DNA of 64,000 bases, taken from the NCBI GenBank assembly GCA_012964335.1, contig DTUF01000043.1, positions 1 to 64,000 on the forward strand, written 5' to 3'. The notes under the pieces were generated by a model. The model had not been told where the DNA came from. It worked only from the letters and a program-made list of their open reading frames with translations, and searched no databases. Position numbers and translations under genes: made by a program. Origin of the DNA: Candidatus Poseidoniales archaeon (GTDB taxonomy: Archaea > Thermoplasmatota > Poseidoniia > Poseidoniales > Thalassarchaeaceae). Below, in pieces: positions 9,826 through 20,331 of this stretch (its first letter is position 1; each line of letters begins with the position of its first letter).

Positions 9826-12800
9826 ATGATGTTTGAACTACCAATGGGCGAACCAGTTGATGGAGAAATGGATTTGAATGTGGAAATGAATACTTTCCCA
9901 TTTGATTTTGGGGCGATAACTTACTTCAAGCCGAGGGCAAAAAATCCTGTTGGACACCGCCTCATTTGTGCTGGGGAGTCGGCTGGATGGCTTGCAGATT
10001 CAGGCAAAACCAAGAAATTTGTTGCTGCAGAAGATGCCCGCACTGAATTACGAACTCTATCTAAGTCAACAGATTTGAGAGTAAGAGCAGTAATTTGGAC
10101 TCAATCTGAGTTTGAGCAGGTGGCTCGAGGATTGCTTGAGGCATTCATTGACCCAGCTACATTAGGCACTCTGCTTCCTATGCCAAGGATAGAGGGACAT
10201 ATTCCTACAAAGGACCTTGCATTACTAGTTGAAACACTTGTTAAGAGTGACATTACTAGAGGCGCGTGTGCACTAGAGGAAGGAATGCTTGTACACACAG
10301 AAGGCACACTTCCAGCAGATTCTGAAGAATTCACAATTATGGTTCAAAACCACCTCAATGCAATGGAATCATTGGCTGAAGGAATGGGGCAAGAACGACC
10401 GCTCGCTTCTTCTCTTTCTCTTGTTGATGGTGCTCTATTAGTCGCTCCAGCTGGTGATTCTGCGATTGCGGTATGGACAGATGCTGAGGCAGACCACACC
10501 GCACTGCTAGCAAATGCTGCTGCCATGTTGAAGACAGAATCATCCGGTCTGGCTGGTGATGATGCTGGGGAACCTCTGCCAGAAGGAACAGTCATCAAAG
10601 ATTCTAAGAGTGGAATTGACCAGACTCTATCCGCTTTGAAAATGGCAAAGGAAGATTCTACCACCGGTTATCTAGAATCGATTCCTACTTCAGGAGTTAC
10701 CGTTGCTATCACCTTGATTGATGGTATTCCAGTTGGAATTCGTAGTCAAGGAATTGATTCTACTGAGAAAGCAGTCACGAATGCAACATCATCCTCAAGT
10801 CGTCTACGCCTCGTTAGACTTGATAGAGCGATGAGGTTACTTCTGCGCTCAAGTACTGTTGAGGATTGGTCACTTCGTAATCTATGTGATTCAATTGCCT
10901 CCTGTCGTACTAGGAGTGAGGATAGGAAAACCCTACTGCAAGGTCGTATGGGGGTATTATATGGTTTTGAACTAGGTTTTGAATCAATGCAATCTGGTCG
11001 CCAAGATTGGAAACTTGTTGATGATGGAATGGCGGCTGATGGTTTGCCTGGTACTACACGTAAGAGTCTGATGGGCCCGGTGGTAGCAGAGTTACAAGCC
11101 CGAATCCATACCCAAGCAAACGATGTTACAAGAATGGAAAAAGCCAGCGCTAAGATGCAGGAAAAAGTTGAGGATACAAGAACTCAACGTGATCAACTAA
11201 AAACGGAACTTTCAGCATTGCAAGAACTCCTTGAAGAAGGTCGTGATGAGCGCATATCACTTTCATCCCAACTTGATGATTCAACAGTTAAAATTCGAGA
11301 AAAGGAACAGATTGGGGAAGAACAGTCAGCCCGAGCAGAACGACTAGCCCGCCGAGTTGCTGAGTTAGAGAACCAAGTTAAAAAACGAGCCGAAGAGATG
11401 GCTTCGGCCCTAGGTGAAATGGAATCTCGCAAGGAATTACTCACCGCCTTAGAGGGGTTACTGGCTGAGGAAGTTAGGGTCAAGTCGGAACTTGAGACCT
11501 CTGAAGCCCGCTTAACTGAAGTCAGGAGAATTATTGATGATGATGAGCGAGTACAGAGAGTATTGCATGAACAAGTGGGGGCGCAGAGAGAGCGTCATCG
11601 CGGTGCAACTGCAGAACTTAACGAACTTGAGCGCCAGGTTGAACAACGTAGAGATGAACTAACCTCAATGGAAGGCGATTTACACTCAAGCCGCGGAATG
11701 GTTGAGGAGGAACGACTTCGTTGTGCTGAAATGGATAGGAAGCACACGCTTTTGCAATCAGAATTACGTGAATTGATGGAAGAACGCCGCCAACTCATGC
11801 GTGAACTCGGAGATCTTGACACCCGCAGAGGTGGTTCAGAGGCTGAGTTAAGAATGCTGATAGAACAATCTGAAGATTTAGAATCTGCACATGAACTTGC
11901 TCTTGCTGACATCGCAGAAGCAGATCGTATTCGTGCCCGCCTCTCAGAAGAACCGTTGGCCCGTGCTTTACTTGGCGACGAATCTGGATTAGCGATGCTT
12001 GAGCCAGTATTGTCGCGAATGACATCAGCCCGCTCACGAGGTTTCAGCGTAGTACTGCTTGACCGTGCAGTTGAGAGAGGATTGCAAGTGATTCAACACA
12101 CTGTAGACGAGGTAGCTCAAACCCCACGATACCTACTTTCTACTGAAGTCATGGATTTACTCAGTCAACAAGCACCAGAAACAGCAGATACAGTCCGAGG
12201 TTTGACTAGATGGTCTGTTCAGAATAGACTGGAGCATAAACTAGCAGAAACAGTGTCTAATGTGGTCCTTGACTTAGAGAATCTGCTCAATGATTACGAG
12301 CAGTCAGTCACGATGTTGATGCATCTAAGAGAAGTATTGCGCCAAATGTCTGAACTCGGCTTACCTAGTGACCAAATAGAACATCTCGAAAAGGTTTCAC
12401 ACATGCCAGAAGCCCTACCATCTGTTTCAAAGGAGGTGCGTAGGTTGATTCAGCACGCCCTAGATGAAATTTACATCGAGTCGGACCAGCGAACAACTGG
12501 TGAAGCGGTTGGTTTGGAAAGCACCGTTGAAGTTCTAGAGCAGTTGAAGTATCGGTTGGATGTTAGTGGACTTACTGGTGAAGAGCCCGTTGGCGATTTA
12601 TGGACCTTCCAAAATAGTGGCATGTTACCTTTTGAATCGCATTCGCTCACAGCAGTTGAGAGACCAGAAATCAATAATGCAGCCGTTGCTCATATGAATC
12701 CAAGTTCGGATTCACAGCAAACTGAATCTGCTGCTTCCACACCTGCAAATGATGTACAGCCAAGTGACTCAAGCCAAACATGGCAACCAATAGAGGCCCC

Positions 12801-13041
12801 TAGTGACAGTGATGGTGTTGACCTTACCAGTAGAATGACCATTGGCTTACCAGATTCAGAGGTACTTGGAACTGTTGAAGAAATTAGTGACTTAGCAGAT
12901 ATTGAAATGAAGTTGGCAGAAATGGATTCAGCATCTTCTACTCGAGATGATACTGTCAATGGTGTAGAACCACCGGTTAATCCTGAACAACGCTCGGAGT
13001 TAGCGTCCCTTGAGGATGAACTTTCTGACCTTGATTTGTGA
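9826..13041 (+). CDS. Large coiled-coil protein
   Basis: 1071 aa; long heptad-rich centre (TRMEKASAKMQEKVEDTRTQRDQLKTELSALQELLEEG...), acidic C-terminus; no Walker motifs seen. Confidence 0.8.
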   Translation: MMFELPMGEPVDGEMDLNVEMNTFPFDFGAITYFKPRAKNPVGHRLICAGESAGWLADSGKTKKFVAAEDARTELRTLSKSTDLRVRAVIWTQSEFEQVARGLLEAFIDPATLGTLLPMPRIEGHIPTKDLALLVETLVKSDITRGACALEEGMLVHTEGTLPADSEEFTIMVQNHLNAMESLAEGMGQERPLASSLSLVDGALLVAPAGDSAIAVWTDAEADHTALLANAAAMLKTESSGLAGDDAGEPLPEGTVIKDSKSGIDQTLSALKMAKEDSTTGYLESIPTSGVTVAITLIDGIPVGIRSQGIDSTEKAVTNATSSSSRLRLVRLDRAMRLLLRSSTVEDWSLRNLCDSIASCRTRSEDRKTLLQGRMGVLYGFELGFESMQSGRQDWKLVDDGMAADGLPGTTRKSLMGPVVAELQARIHTQANDVTRMEKASAKMQEKVEDTRTQRDQLKTELSALQELLEEGRDERISLSSQLDDSTVKIREKEQIGEEQSARAERLARRVAELENQVKKRAEEMASALGEMESRKELLTALEGLLAEEVRVKSELETSEARLTEVRRIIDDDERVQRVLHEQVGAQRERHRGATAELNELERQVEQRRDELTSMEGDLHSSRGMVEEERLRCAEMDRKHTLLQSELRELMEERRQLMRELGDLDTRRGGSEAELRMLIEQSEDLESAHELALADIAEADRIRARLSEEPLARALLGDESGLAMLEPVLSRMTSARSRGFSVVLLDRAVERGLQVIQHTVDEVAQTPRYLLSTEVMDLLSQQAPETADTVRGLTRWSVQNRLEHKLAETVSNVVLDLENLLNDYEQSVTMLMHLREVLRQMSELGLPSDQIEHLEKVSHMPEALPSVSKEVRRLIQHALDEIYIESDQRTTGEAVGLESTVEVLEQLKYRLDVSGLTGEEPVGDLWTFQNSGMLPFESHSLTAVERPEINNAAVAHMNPSSDSQQTESAASTPANDVQPSDSSQTWQPIEAPSDSDGVDLTSRMTIGLPDSEVLGTVEEISDLADIEMKLAEMDSASSTRDDTVNGVEPPVNPEQRSELASLEDELSDLDL

Positions 13042-13051
13042 GGTGTGAGTC

Positions 13052-13321
13052 GTGAGTGAGTCGCTTGACCCGAGTGAAGGTGCACAACCAATGCCCGGGA
13101 TAGAACTAGAAGGCCAGCGAGCTTATCCAACAGGTTTGGAAAAGTTTGTTTCAATCGCTTGCGTTGGCGCTGCGGTTTTGATGATCGCCCCAGCGCTTTC
13201 GGCTGACCTTTCACTTCCTGGAATAATTCACGTCCCTCTCGTGATTTGCGGGCTACCTGTGATAGGATTTTCAATCGCTAGACTGCTAACCCATGTAATT
13301 CATTTCGCAGCAACAAATTAG
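13052..13321 (+). CDS. Small membrane protein
   Basis: 89 aa with two hydrophobic segments. Confidence 0.6.
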   Translation: MSESLDPSEGAQPMPGIELEGQRAYPTGLEKFVSIACVGAAVLMIAPALSADLSLPGIIHVPLVICGLPVIGFSIARLLTHVIHFAATN

Positions 13322-13330
13322 TTGGTGCAT

Positions 13331-14566
13331 TCAATCAGATGACAACTTTGGAAGACGTGATTCAATGAATGAAACAATACGATTCCATGGCAGGACATAT
13401 TTCAACCCTGCAACGAAAATTAGCATCATCATGGCTGATATTACTTTACCATAAGTTAACTGTAACTCAAGAGATTCTTGTACTTGTCCGCTCCACTGTG
13501 AGGAACCGAATAGCGCTACCAAGTCAAGGATTAGGTCGTCAAATTTCAGAGCTAACATTGCACAGAAAATTACCAAACTGAAAATTCCAACCGTATGAAC
13601 AAGATGCCCATTCAACATATTGTCAAATTGGGTAACATACTCAGGGTCTTTCTTGCAAGATTCAGGAAGCCGGAATGCATACTCCAAGTGGCGGATGATT
13701 GCAAATCCTGATTCAGAGAAAATAATCATCAACATAGCCATCATCAATAACGGGAATATCGTTTCCGAAACCATACCACCAAGAACCATTTGTTCACTTA
13801 TTTGCGGACTTATCGGATTCAATCCAAGGTCAAAGTATACTGTAACTGCCTCAAACGAAAGCAGTGCGTGGATTCCAAGATAAATCAAAGTGGTACCAAG
13901 AGACCAGCCAATCATCCTTCTAGAAAGTCCCCAAACCCCCATCATTCCTGTCCAGACAGGGGTTAAATACAGTGCAACAATGAATACTTGTGTATAGAGA
14001 ATTAACGGATAGACCAGCGTTTCAGCATGGTTTCTACCCGACCCCTGAGAATCTATTGGCCAATACAAATCCCAACTGGTAATCATTCCAAAGAACCAGC
14101 CAATAAGAAGTCGGCCAGCGAGGAATAGGATAAGTCCCATCAAAACCCCAAGAACTACCTTTCGTCGTAATTGTGGGGCCTGAAGGTTGAGAAATACCCA
14201 GCCAGCAGTTAACAAACCACATATCAGAATGGGGACGTAATATCTTCCAGGTCCCTCGTTACCTTGGCCAGTAAAGAAGTCAGCAAGAGGTAGGTCATAT
14301 GCCGCATCACCTGATTCACTTCCTAGAATACCCTCAAAGAAGTCAAGTGAGAGAGTATGGTCAAGTGCAGGGCACCAAAGTGTGTTTCCATCACCATCCA
14401 CATGTGAAGGTTCACAGGAGCCAAAATTAGAACCAAGTTGTAAGAATAGCCAAATCAGAGCGAGGGTTGCAATCGTTTGTAAGGCAACAACTTGCCATTG
14501 AACTCGCAGTTCCTTAAGATGAAGGGTTCGACTTCCCTCGCCTTGTAGTTCTACATCATCTGCCAT
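13331..14566 (-). CDS. Multi-pass membrane protein
   Basis: 411 aa with many hydrophobic helices; ends 10 nt before the DUF58 gene stop. Confidence 0.75.
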   Translation of the reverse strand: MADDVELQGEGSRTLHLKELRVQWQVVALQTIATLALIWLFLQLGSNFGSCEPSHVDGDGNTLWCPALDHTLSLDFFEGILGSESGDAAYDLPLADFFTGQGNEGPGRYYVPILICGLLTAGWVFLNLQAPQLRRKVVLGVLMGLILFLAGRLLIGWFFGMITSWDLYWPIDSQGSGRNHAETLVYPLILYTQVFIVALYLTPVWTGMMGVWGLSRRMIGWSLGTTLIYLGIHALLSFEAVTVYFDLGLNPISPQISEQMVLGGMVSETIFPLLMMAMLMIIFSESGFAIIRHLEYAFRLPESCKKDPEYVTQFDNMLNGHLVHTVGIFSLVIFCAMLALKFDDLILDLVALFGSSQWSGQVQESLELQLTYGKVISAMMMLIFVAGLKYVLPWNRIVSFIESRLPKLSSD

Positions 14567-14575
14567 TTTTTCACC

Positions 14576-15829
14576 TCACAACATTTTGACCTGTAATAGC
14601 GCTTGTGATAATTCTACATCTGGCATCCAATCAATTACACGAGCTCCAAAACCTGCTAGAGCGGTCAGTCTATTCTGACGCTCGAGTTTCATCACTTCAT
14701 AGGACATTCTTGGGATTCTCGTTACCAATCTCTCGTAGTCAATACTACTTGGACTGAGAACCACTACCTCGTGGCCTCGTCCCGCGAGGTCCCGAACTGC
14801 ATGTGGTACCGTTCCATCTCCCTCTAAACTAGAGATGATGAAAACCGGACTGCCACGACTGAATCTTGGTGCCAATGCATTGGTAACCGCTTGTAATGGC
14901 ATATTGCCCTTCGGGGCAACGCCAGCAAGGCTGCTTAGAATCTTGAAATGTTGTTTGTCTCCACCATCAGCGGGTAGGTATGAGAGTCTATCATCGTAAA
15001 CTGCTAATGCAATTGAATCTCGGCGTTGTAGGAAATAAGCAGAAAGAGACGCAGCAGCAACTGTGCCCATCTCTAATGGATTTTTCAACACAGTTCCGAT
15101 TCTTGAAACGTCTCTGCTATCAAGAAGCAGGAAAACATCGGTTACCGCATCTCGGCATTTTTCGTTCACCATCAGTTCACCAGTACGGGCAAACGCTTTC
15201 CAATTGATATTCTTGAATGGGTCGCCAGGTACATACTCGCGTAGAGAGAAGAACTCTGTACCAGGTCCAGGGGTTCGGAGCGTAGTCGCTCCGGTGTACA
15301 TCTTTGGTGTTCTGCTCCGAACCATTGCTTCCTCAACATCACGAACTTGAGGGAATACAATGATGTCTGAACGATGGTCGATGAACATCTCGTTTGAAAA
15401 TAGATTGAAGGTGTTCCGGTGTCTGATTGAAACGGCACCAAGTGAGAAGTGTCCGCGGAGTGGGCAGCGGAGAACATATCTGATTCTCGTGGTTTGTCCT
15501 GCACCTAAATTCACCATCATGTAATTGAGGCCGCTTTTCATCTTCATCTCGTGAGGTACATTGTCAAAAATCTCCAATTGTTGGGTGCGGCGGCGAGAAT
15601 TGTTGGTAATTGCTAATTCAACATAGAGATCATCTCCCTTGTACAAATTATCGGCGGAAAGGGTACGAATAATATGTAATTCAGCGTGTCCTGTAACCCA
15701 GCCATTGATTGCTAAGAATGAGATAAAAGCAATTCCAATAACCATTAATTGGAAATTTGACATCATCATCCCAATGAGGACAAGTGCAATGCCAGATGTC
15801 ATCATCAGGGCTGCCTTTCTAGTCCACAT
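14576..15829 (-). CDS. DUF58-domain protein
   Basis: GTEFFSLREYVPGDPFKNINWKAFARTGELMVNEK is the DUF58 signature; N-terminal TM pair. Confidence 0.9.
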   Translation of the reverse strand: MWTRKAALMMTSGIALVLIGMMMSNFQLMVIGIAFISFLAINGWVTGHAELHIIRTLSADNLYKGDDLYVELAITNNSRRRTQQLEIFDNVPHEMKMKSGLNYMMVNLGAGQTTRIRYVLRCPLRGHFSLGAVSIRHRNTFNLFSNEMFIDHRSDIIVFPQVRDVEEAMVRSRTPKMYTGATTLRTPGPGTEFFSLREYVPGDPFKNINWKAFARTGELMVNEKCRDAVTDVFLLLDSRDVSRIGTVLKNPLEMGTVAAASLSAYFLQRRDSIALAVYDDRLSYLPADGGDKQHFKILSSLAGVAPKGNMPLQAVTNALAPRFSRGSPVFIISSLEGDGTVPHAVRDLAGRGHEVVVLSPSSIDYERLVTRIPRMSYEVMKLERQNRLTALAGFGARVIDWMPDVELSQALLQVKML

Positions 15830-15844
15830 CAGAAATCACCTCGC

Positions 15845-17476
15845 TTACTTGCGCCCCCATAATTTCACTCGTTTTACTACTGCAACGAGTTGTTCAAGTG
15901 AGTAATTCCGGTCTTCGAAGACGAACTTCACTAATACAGGGTCGTTAATCATCTTCTGAAGTTCACGTGCAGGTAATGCATCAAACTCACCCCTCGTTAA
16001 TGTGTTCAGATTGCGCACTCTTGAAAGAAGAACTTGCTTTACTTTGTTTGCGCGACTATAGTAGCCATATCGTCTTGAGTCTCCAAATCCGTAGTAAATG
16101 ATGCTGAAAACATGTCTCCAAGGTTCAGGATCAGTCTTGCGAATTATGACTGCTTCAAAGGCTATGAAAAGGGTGAGGAAGAGAAGTAACATAGCCATCC
16201 AATCGCTTGTGAAATAGACGAGGACATAGTAGATTAGGTTGTAAGTATCGCCCATGAAAGATGTTTGTTGGTGGCGACTTTCATCAAAGATTACCTGAGC
16301 GTCTGGGCTAGCAGAAAGAGTACCGTTCTCATTGATTAGAAGTGCTTCAGCTATCGCATCAAGTGCCCATTTTCGATTATCGTTCGCATCAATATCTGTA
16401 ACTTGACTACCATACTTGTTTTCATAATCGTAAACAGTATTGATTAACAAACTACCATCTGAAATGAAGTGTGCCTTGCCTGATGTTGCATCTACACAAT
16501 TGCGTGAAAGGCAGTATTTCACATAAATTGTGAATGGCCCTTGCATATCCCCCTCAAATCCGCTTCCAGCAGGTCCTACGGTCAAGTCACCGTCATCGTT
16601 GATGTCAAGATAGGAATCGGTACTAGAATATCCTAGTCCGTAGCGATTCTTCTCAGAATCATCTGCATGGTCTGGGTCAAAGGCAGATGGTGAGTTGAGG
16701 AGTAGGTCGTAGCCTGGGTAAAAGTCCCATGGGGCACTACCATCACCAGTCAGATGGTGAGCGCACAGACCAGCCTCTTCTGAGGAGATGGTCATCATGC
16801 CGGGCACTCCAGGGTGTCCAGGGTCAGGGTCTATCAAGTCTACATATCCATCTCCATCGCTGTCGGCAAAGCAGGGGTGTATCCCGGATTGAGAAACATT
16901 AGATGTGTACTTGTAACCGTCTGTTGAATTAATCCAGATGTAGTTGTAGTCCAAAGTCCATGCCCCAGCATCGTACAATTTATGTCCACTATATTCAACT
17001 CCGAAAGCAGAGGCCACTCCTGAACTGTAGCCGAAGTCATCCATTACAATGATGGTGCCACCACGGGCTACAAACGAAGTAATAGCCTCAACTTCACTCG
17101 TAGTATATCCATCACTCTCTTTGAATTGGACCACACTAGAATCTCCCGTAAATCTAGGTAAACTGATGGTATCTTTTTCTACACCAGCAATCACGAATAC
17201 AGTTTCTTCGGGGTTCTTAATTTCATGGAGCAATAAAGGGCTACTGACTAGACTATGAGTATCTACTCCCATTTCGTTAAGGTCATATCTGAATGCTGAG
17301 ATATCATCCCAATCATCATCGTACGCAGATAGTTGTGAATTTGCAGGATTGATAAAACTGCCCAGTAGAGTTACTAGTAGGAGAACTAGAACTGAGTAAA
17401 AAGCGAATAGAGTAAGACTCCTTCTAAACTGTCGAGTATTCATGCGAGCGAACAATTGATTCGCAGAAATTGCCAC
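15845..17476 (-). CDS. DUF4350-like membrane protein
   Basis: N-terminal TM, YDLNEMGVDTHSL...VARGGTIIVMDDFGYSSGVASAFGV, Ca-binding-like DSDGDGYVDLIDPD, second TM; adjacent to DUF58. Confidence 0.75.
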   Translation of the reverse strand: MAISANQLFARMNTRQFRRSLTLFAFYSVLVLLLVTLLGSFINPANSQLSAYDDDWDDISAFRYDLNEMGVDTHSLVSSPLLLHEIKNPEETVFVIAGVEKDTISLPRFTGDSSVVQFKESDGYTTSEVEAITSFVARGGTIIVMDDFGYSSGVASAFGVEYSGHKLYDAGAWTLDYNYIWINSTDGYKYTSNVSQSGIHPCFADSDGDGYVDLIDPDPGHPGVPGMMTISSEEAGLCAHHLTGDGSAPWDFYPGYDLLLNSPSAFDPDHADDSEKNRYGLGYSSTDSYLDINDDGDLTVGPAGSGFEGDMQGPFTIYVKYCLSRNCVDATSGKAHFISDGSLLINTVYDYENKYGSQVTDIDANDNRKWALDAIAEALLINENGTLSASPDAQVIFDESRHQQTSFMGDTYNLIYYVLVYFTSDWMAMLLLFLTLFIAFEAVIIRKTDPEPWRHVFSIIYYGFGDSRRYGYYSRANKVKQVLLSRVRNLNTLTRGEFDALPARELQKMINDPVLVKFVFEDRNYSLEQLVAVVKRVKLWGRK

Positions 17477-17561
17477 ACTTACGCCCCCTAGACCATAGGT
17501 CTAACGGATTGACGACTGAGGCTGCCTTAATACGGTTGTGCGCAGGTGAATCTCTTTGACA

Positions 17562-17807
17562 TCATCGCTTTAATACGATTTGAGGCCCAACTCTATCGAT
17601 TTCTTCACTTGGAAGTAGCATCAAACCAGCTTCCGAAGGCCAGGGTAATTTGTCCGCATCAAGAGAAGGTTGCAACTCAATTACTAGAGTACCCACAGCC
17701 CCGCTGTGCAAGTCAACCATTAAGTCGGCTACAGTTCCAAGGATATCTCCTCGTGAATCAACAACAGCGAGGCCAATCAGTTCCTGCCCGAAGGTCGCAG
17801 TCATCAT
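17562..17807 (-). CDS. PRC-barrel domain protein
   Basis: LIGLAVVDSRGDILGTVADLMVDLHSGAVGTLVIEL. Confidence 0.8.
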   Translation of the reverse strand: MMTATFGQELIGLAVVDSRGDILGTVADLMVDLHSGAVGTLVIELQPSLDADKLPWPSEAGLMLLPSEEIDRVGPQIVLKR

Positions 17808-17912
17808 TTTGCCGTCGGTGGCCTTACACCTTGAATCCTCTCATCATGACTCGGCTTCCTAAACGGTTTGACGGTTCACGCCAGTAATTCCGTTGAGTCA
17901 GTTCGTAGTTCA

Positions 17913-20183
17913 TCAAACGGATTCAATTCCGGAAAGTGTGTCTGCCCCTCTCTTTACACTCTCCATCCCACTCGTGAGACTGACTTCTAACTTAGCATAG
18001 TACTCAAGCATGTCAGGGGTCACTGTTGCTCTAACTCTGCCTACTGCAGAACTGAAGTGTTTCTTGGTAACGGTTTTCTTGCCCGCACGCATTGCGATGA
18101 GCGCTGCTTCTCGGCATACTGCCTCAATGTCTGCACCAGTATAACCACTCAATTTCTTTGCGAAATCAGTAGGGTCAAATTTCCCTAGTGGCATATTTGC
18201 TGTATGAATTTTGATAATTTCCTTACAACTCTTTTCATCTGGTGGTGGTATATGCAAGACCCTTTCAAATCGCCCTGATCTTAGAAGTGCTCGGTCAATC
18301 ATTTCTGGGCGGTTGGTAGCCGCAACAATGACAACACCATCAAGTGCTTCTATTCCATCCATGCTGGTTAGGAGTTGGTCAACCATTCGATTTGAAACCT
18401 GTCCACCTGCATCATCGGAACTGGATGAGCGGTGACCTCCTATACTCTCAAATTCATCAAGGAAAATAATGCTTGGAGCCGCTTGAGAAGCTTTCTTGAA
18501 TATTTCTCGAATGGCCTTTTCAGATTCTCCAACCCACTTTGAGAACAACTCAGGTCCTTTTACAGTGATGAAGTTGGCTTGGGCTTCTGAGGCAATTGCT
18601 CTAGCCAACAATGTCTTGCCAGTTCCTGGTGCCCCAAACAATAGCACTCCTCTGGGGGCTTCAATTCCGAAATGTTTGAACAGTTCAGGTTTGGTAAGAG
18701 GCCAGTCAATACTTTCTCTAAGCCGATCTTTCACTTCTTCTAGTCCTCCGACTTGATCCCAACTAACTTCGGGTAATTCGATGTAAATTTCTCTCAAGGC
18801 GCTTGGCTCAACCTCTTTAATGGCGAGTTTGAAATCGCTCATCGTCACTTCCATCTTTTCTAGAACCTCAGGAGGTACTTCTTCCTCATCAAGGTCAATT
18901 TCAGGTAAGTATCTGCGCAATGCCTTCATTGCTGCTTCCCGAGCAAGCGCTGAAATATCGGCCCCAACAAATCCGTGGGTGTTCATTAGCACCCACTCCA
19001 TGTCAAAGTCATCAGCGATTGGCATACTTCTAACATGAATGTCAACGATTTCTTGGCGGCCGGTTTTGTCGGGCACACCAATTTCAATTTCTCTGTCAAA
19101 TCTGCCTGGTCGCCTCAATGCTTGGTCAATCGCATCTTGTCTGTTTGTTGCACCAATTACAACAACATTGTCTCTACCTTGCATACCATCCATTAGAGTC
19201 AACAATTGAGCAACAACCCGACGCTCAACTTCGCCAGTTACATCTTCTCGCTTTGGTGCGATACTGTCTAATTCATCAATGAAGATAATTGCAGGCGCTT
19301 GTGAAGCAGCCTCTTCAAATAATTCTCGCAACTGCTTCTCAGATTCACCGTAATATTTGCTGATAATTTCAGGCCCATTAATTGAGGTGAAGTGAGCGTT
19401 GGTTTCGTTGGCAACCGCCTTAGCAATCATCGTCTTACCAGTTCCTGGTGGGCCATGTAACAGAACTCCCTTCGGTGGGTCTATGCCCAAGGTGCGGAAC
19501 AATATCGGATGTTTGAGAGGTAACTCAATCATCTCTCTAACTTTTTGCAGTTGATCGCCAAGGCCACCAATATCTTCGTAGGTTACTGATGTACTACCTT
19601 GAGATATCTCTTCGTCAATGGCCTCATCCTTGATTACAATCTCAGTTTCAGGAAGAACTTGAACAATGCCTTTTGGTGTTGTCGTCATTATAGCAAATGG
19701 AAGAGCCTCAGCGAATAACGTCATACCAGGTATGAATATTCTATCACCAGCAACAACTGGCCTTTTATTGAGACCTCTTCTGGCGAAGCCTTCAATCCCT
19801 GGCCCGAATCTAACTTTCTGTTTTGATGCCATTACTGGTGAAAGGGTTAGTCTTGTGCATGGCTTTGCCTCAACCTTACGAATGGAAACATTAGAGCCGA
19901 GTTGTGAACCAGCATTCTTTCGAATTATACCATCAACCCGAATAACACCAAGATTAGCATCTTCAGGTCTGCATCGCCAAACTATTGCAGCGGTGGTATC
20001 GTCGCCTTTGATTTCAATGATATCACCAGGCTTTAGATTCAAATCATTATCAAATGGCACCCTTGCCCTGCCGTGACCAACATCGCTAGGAATTGCTTTC
20101 GCTACTTTCAAATTCAGGGTTTTTTTGTCGTCTCCTGCCACTGTCACCACTCCGACTACAGAACACCGGATTCGCGGACTCAC
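17913..20183 (-). CDS. CDC48/VCP-type AAA+ ATPase
   Basis: N-domain plus two AAA modules: [34 protein letters not shown]. The GTG at 20183 may not be the true start. Confidence 0.95.
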   Translation of the reverse strand: MSPRIRCSVVGVVTVAGDDKKTLNLKVAKAIPSDVGHGRARVPFDNDLNLKPGDIIEIKGDDTTAAIVWRCRPEDANLGVIRVDGIIRKNAGSQLGSNVSIRKVEAKPCTRLTLSPVMASKQKVRFGPGIEGFARRGLNKRPVVAGDRIFIPGMTLFAEALPFAIMTTTPKGIVQVLPETEIVIKDEAIDEEISQGSTSVTYEDIGGLGDQLQKVREMIELPLKHPILFRTLGIDPPKGVLLHGPPGTGKTMIAKAVANETNAHFTSINGPEIISKYYGESEKQLRELFEEAASQAPAIIFIDELDSIAPKREDVTGEVERRVVAQLLTLMDGMQGRDNVVVIGATNRQDAIDQALRRPGRFDREIEIGVPDKTGRQEIVDIHVRSMPIADDFDMEWVLMNTHGFVGADISALAREAAMKALRRYLPEIDLDEEEVPPEVLEKMEVTMSDFKLAIKEVEPSALREIYIELPEVSWDQVGGLEEVKDRLRESIDWPLTKPELFKHFGIEAPRGVLLFGAPGTGKTLLARAIASEAQANFITVKGPELFSKWVGESEKAIREIFKKASQAAPSIIFLDEFESIGGHRSSSSDDAGGQVSNRMVDQLLTSMDGIEALDGVVIVAATNRPEMIDRALLRSGRFERVLHIPPPDEKSCKEIIKIHTANMPLGKFDPTDFAKKLSGYTGADIEAVCREAALIAMRAGKKTVTKKHFSSAVGRVRATVTPDMLEYYAKLEVSLTSGMESVKRGADTLSGIESV

Positions 20184-20331
20184 TAAAAACCATGCACTTT
20201 CGTATCTACCACTTTTAGCGTAATCATCGGCTATCTATTGTAGCGCAGTGTATGATTCTACGGCTGAAAAAGCATTTTTTGCCTAATTCAAGGCTTCGAT
20301 TGGAAAGAAGAGCGAATCCCGCGTAGTATTC

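Noticed and set aside
16800-16870. DSDGDGYVDLIDPDPGHPG repeat as a separate Ca-binding module
   Set aside because: A single short EF-hand/thrombospondin-3-like motif inside the DUF4350-like protein; not enough for a separate feature.
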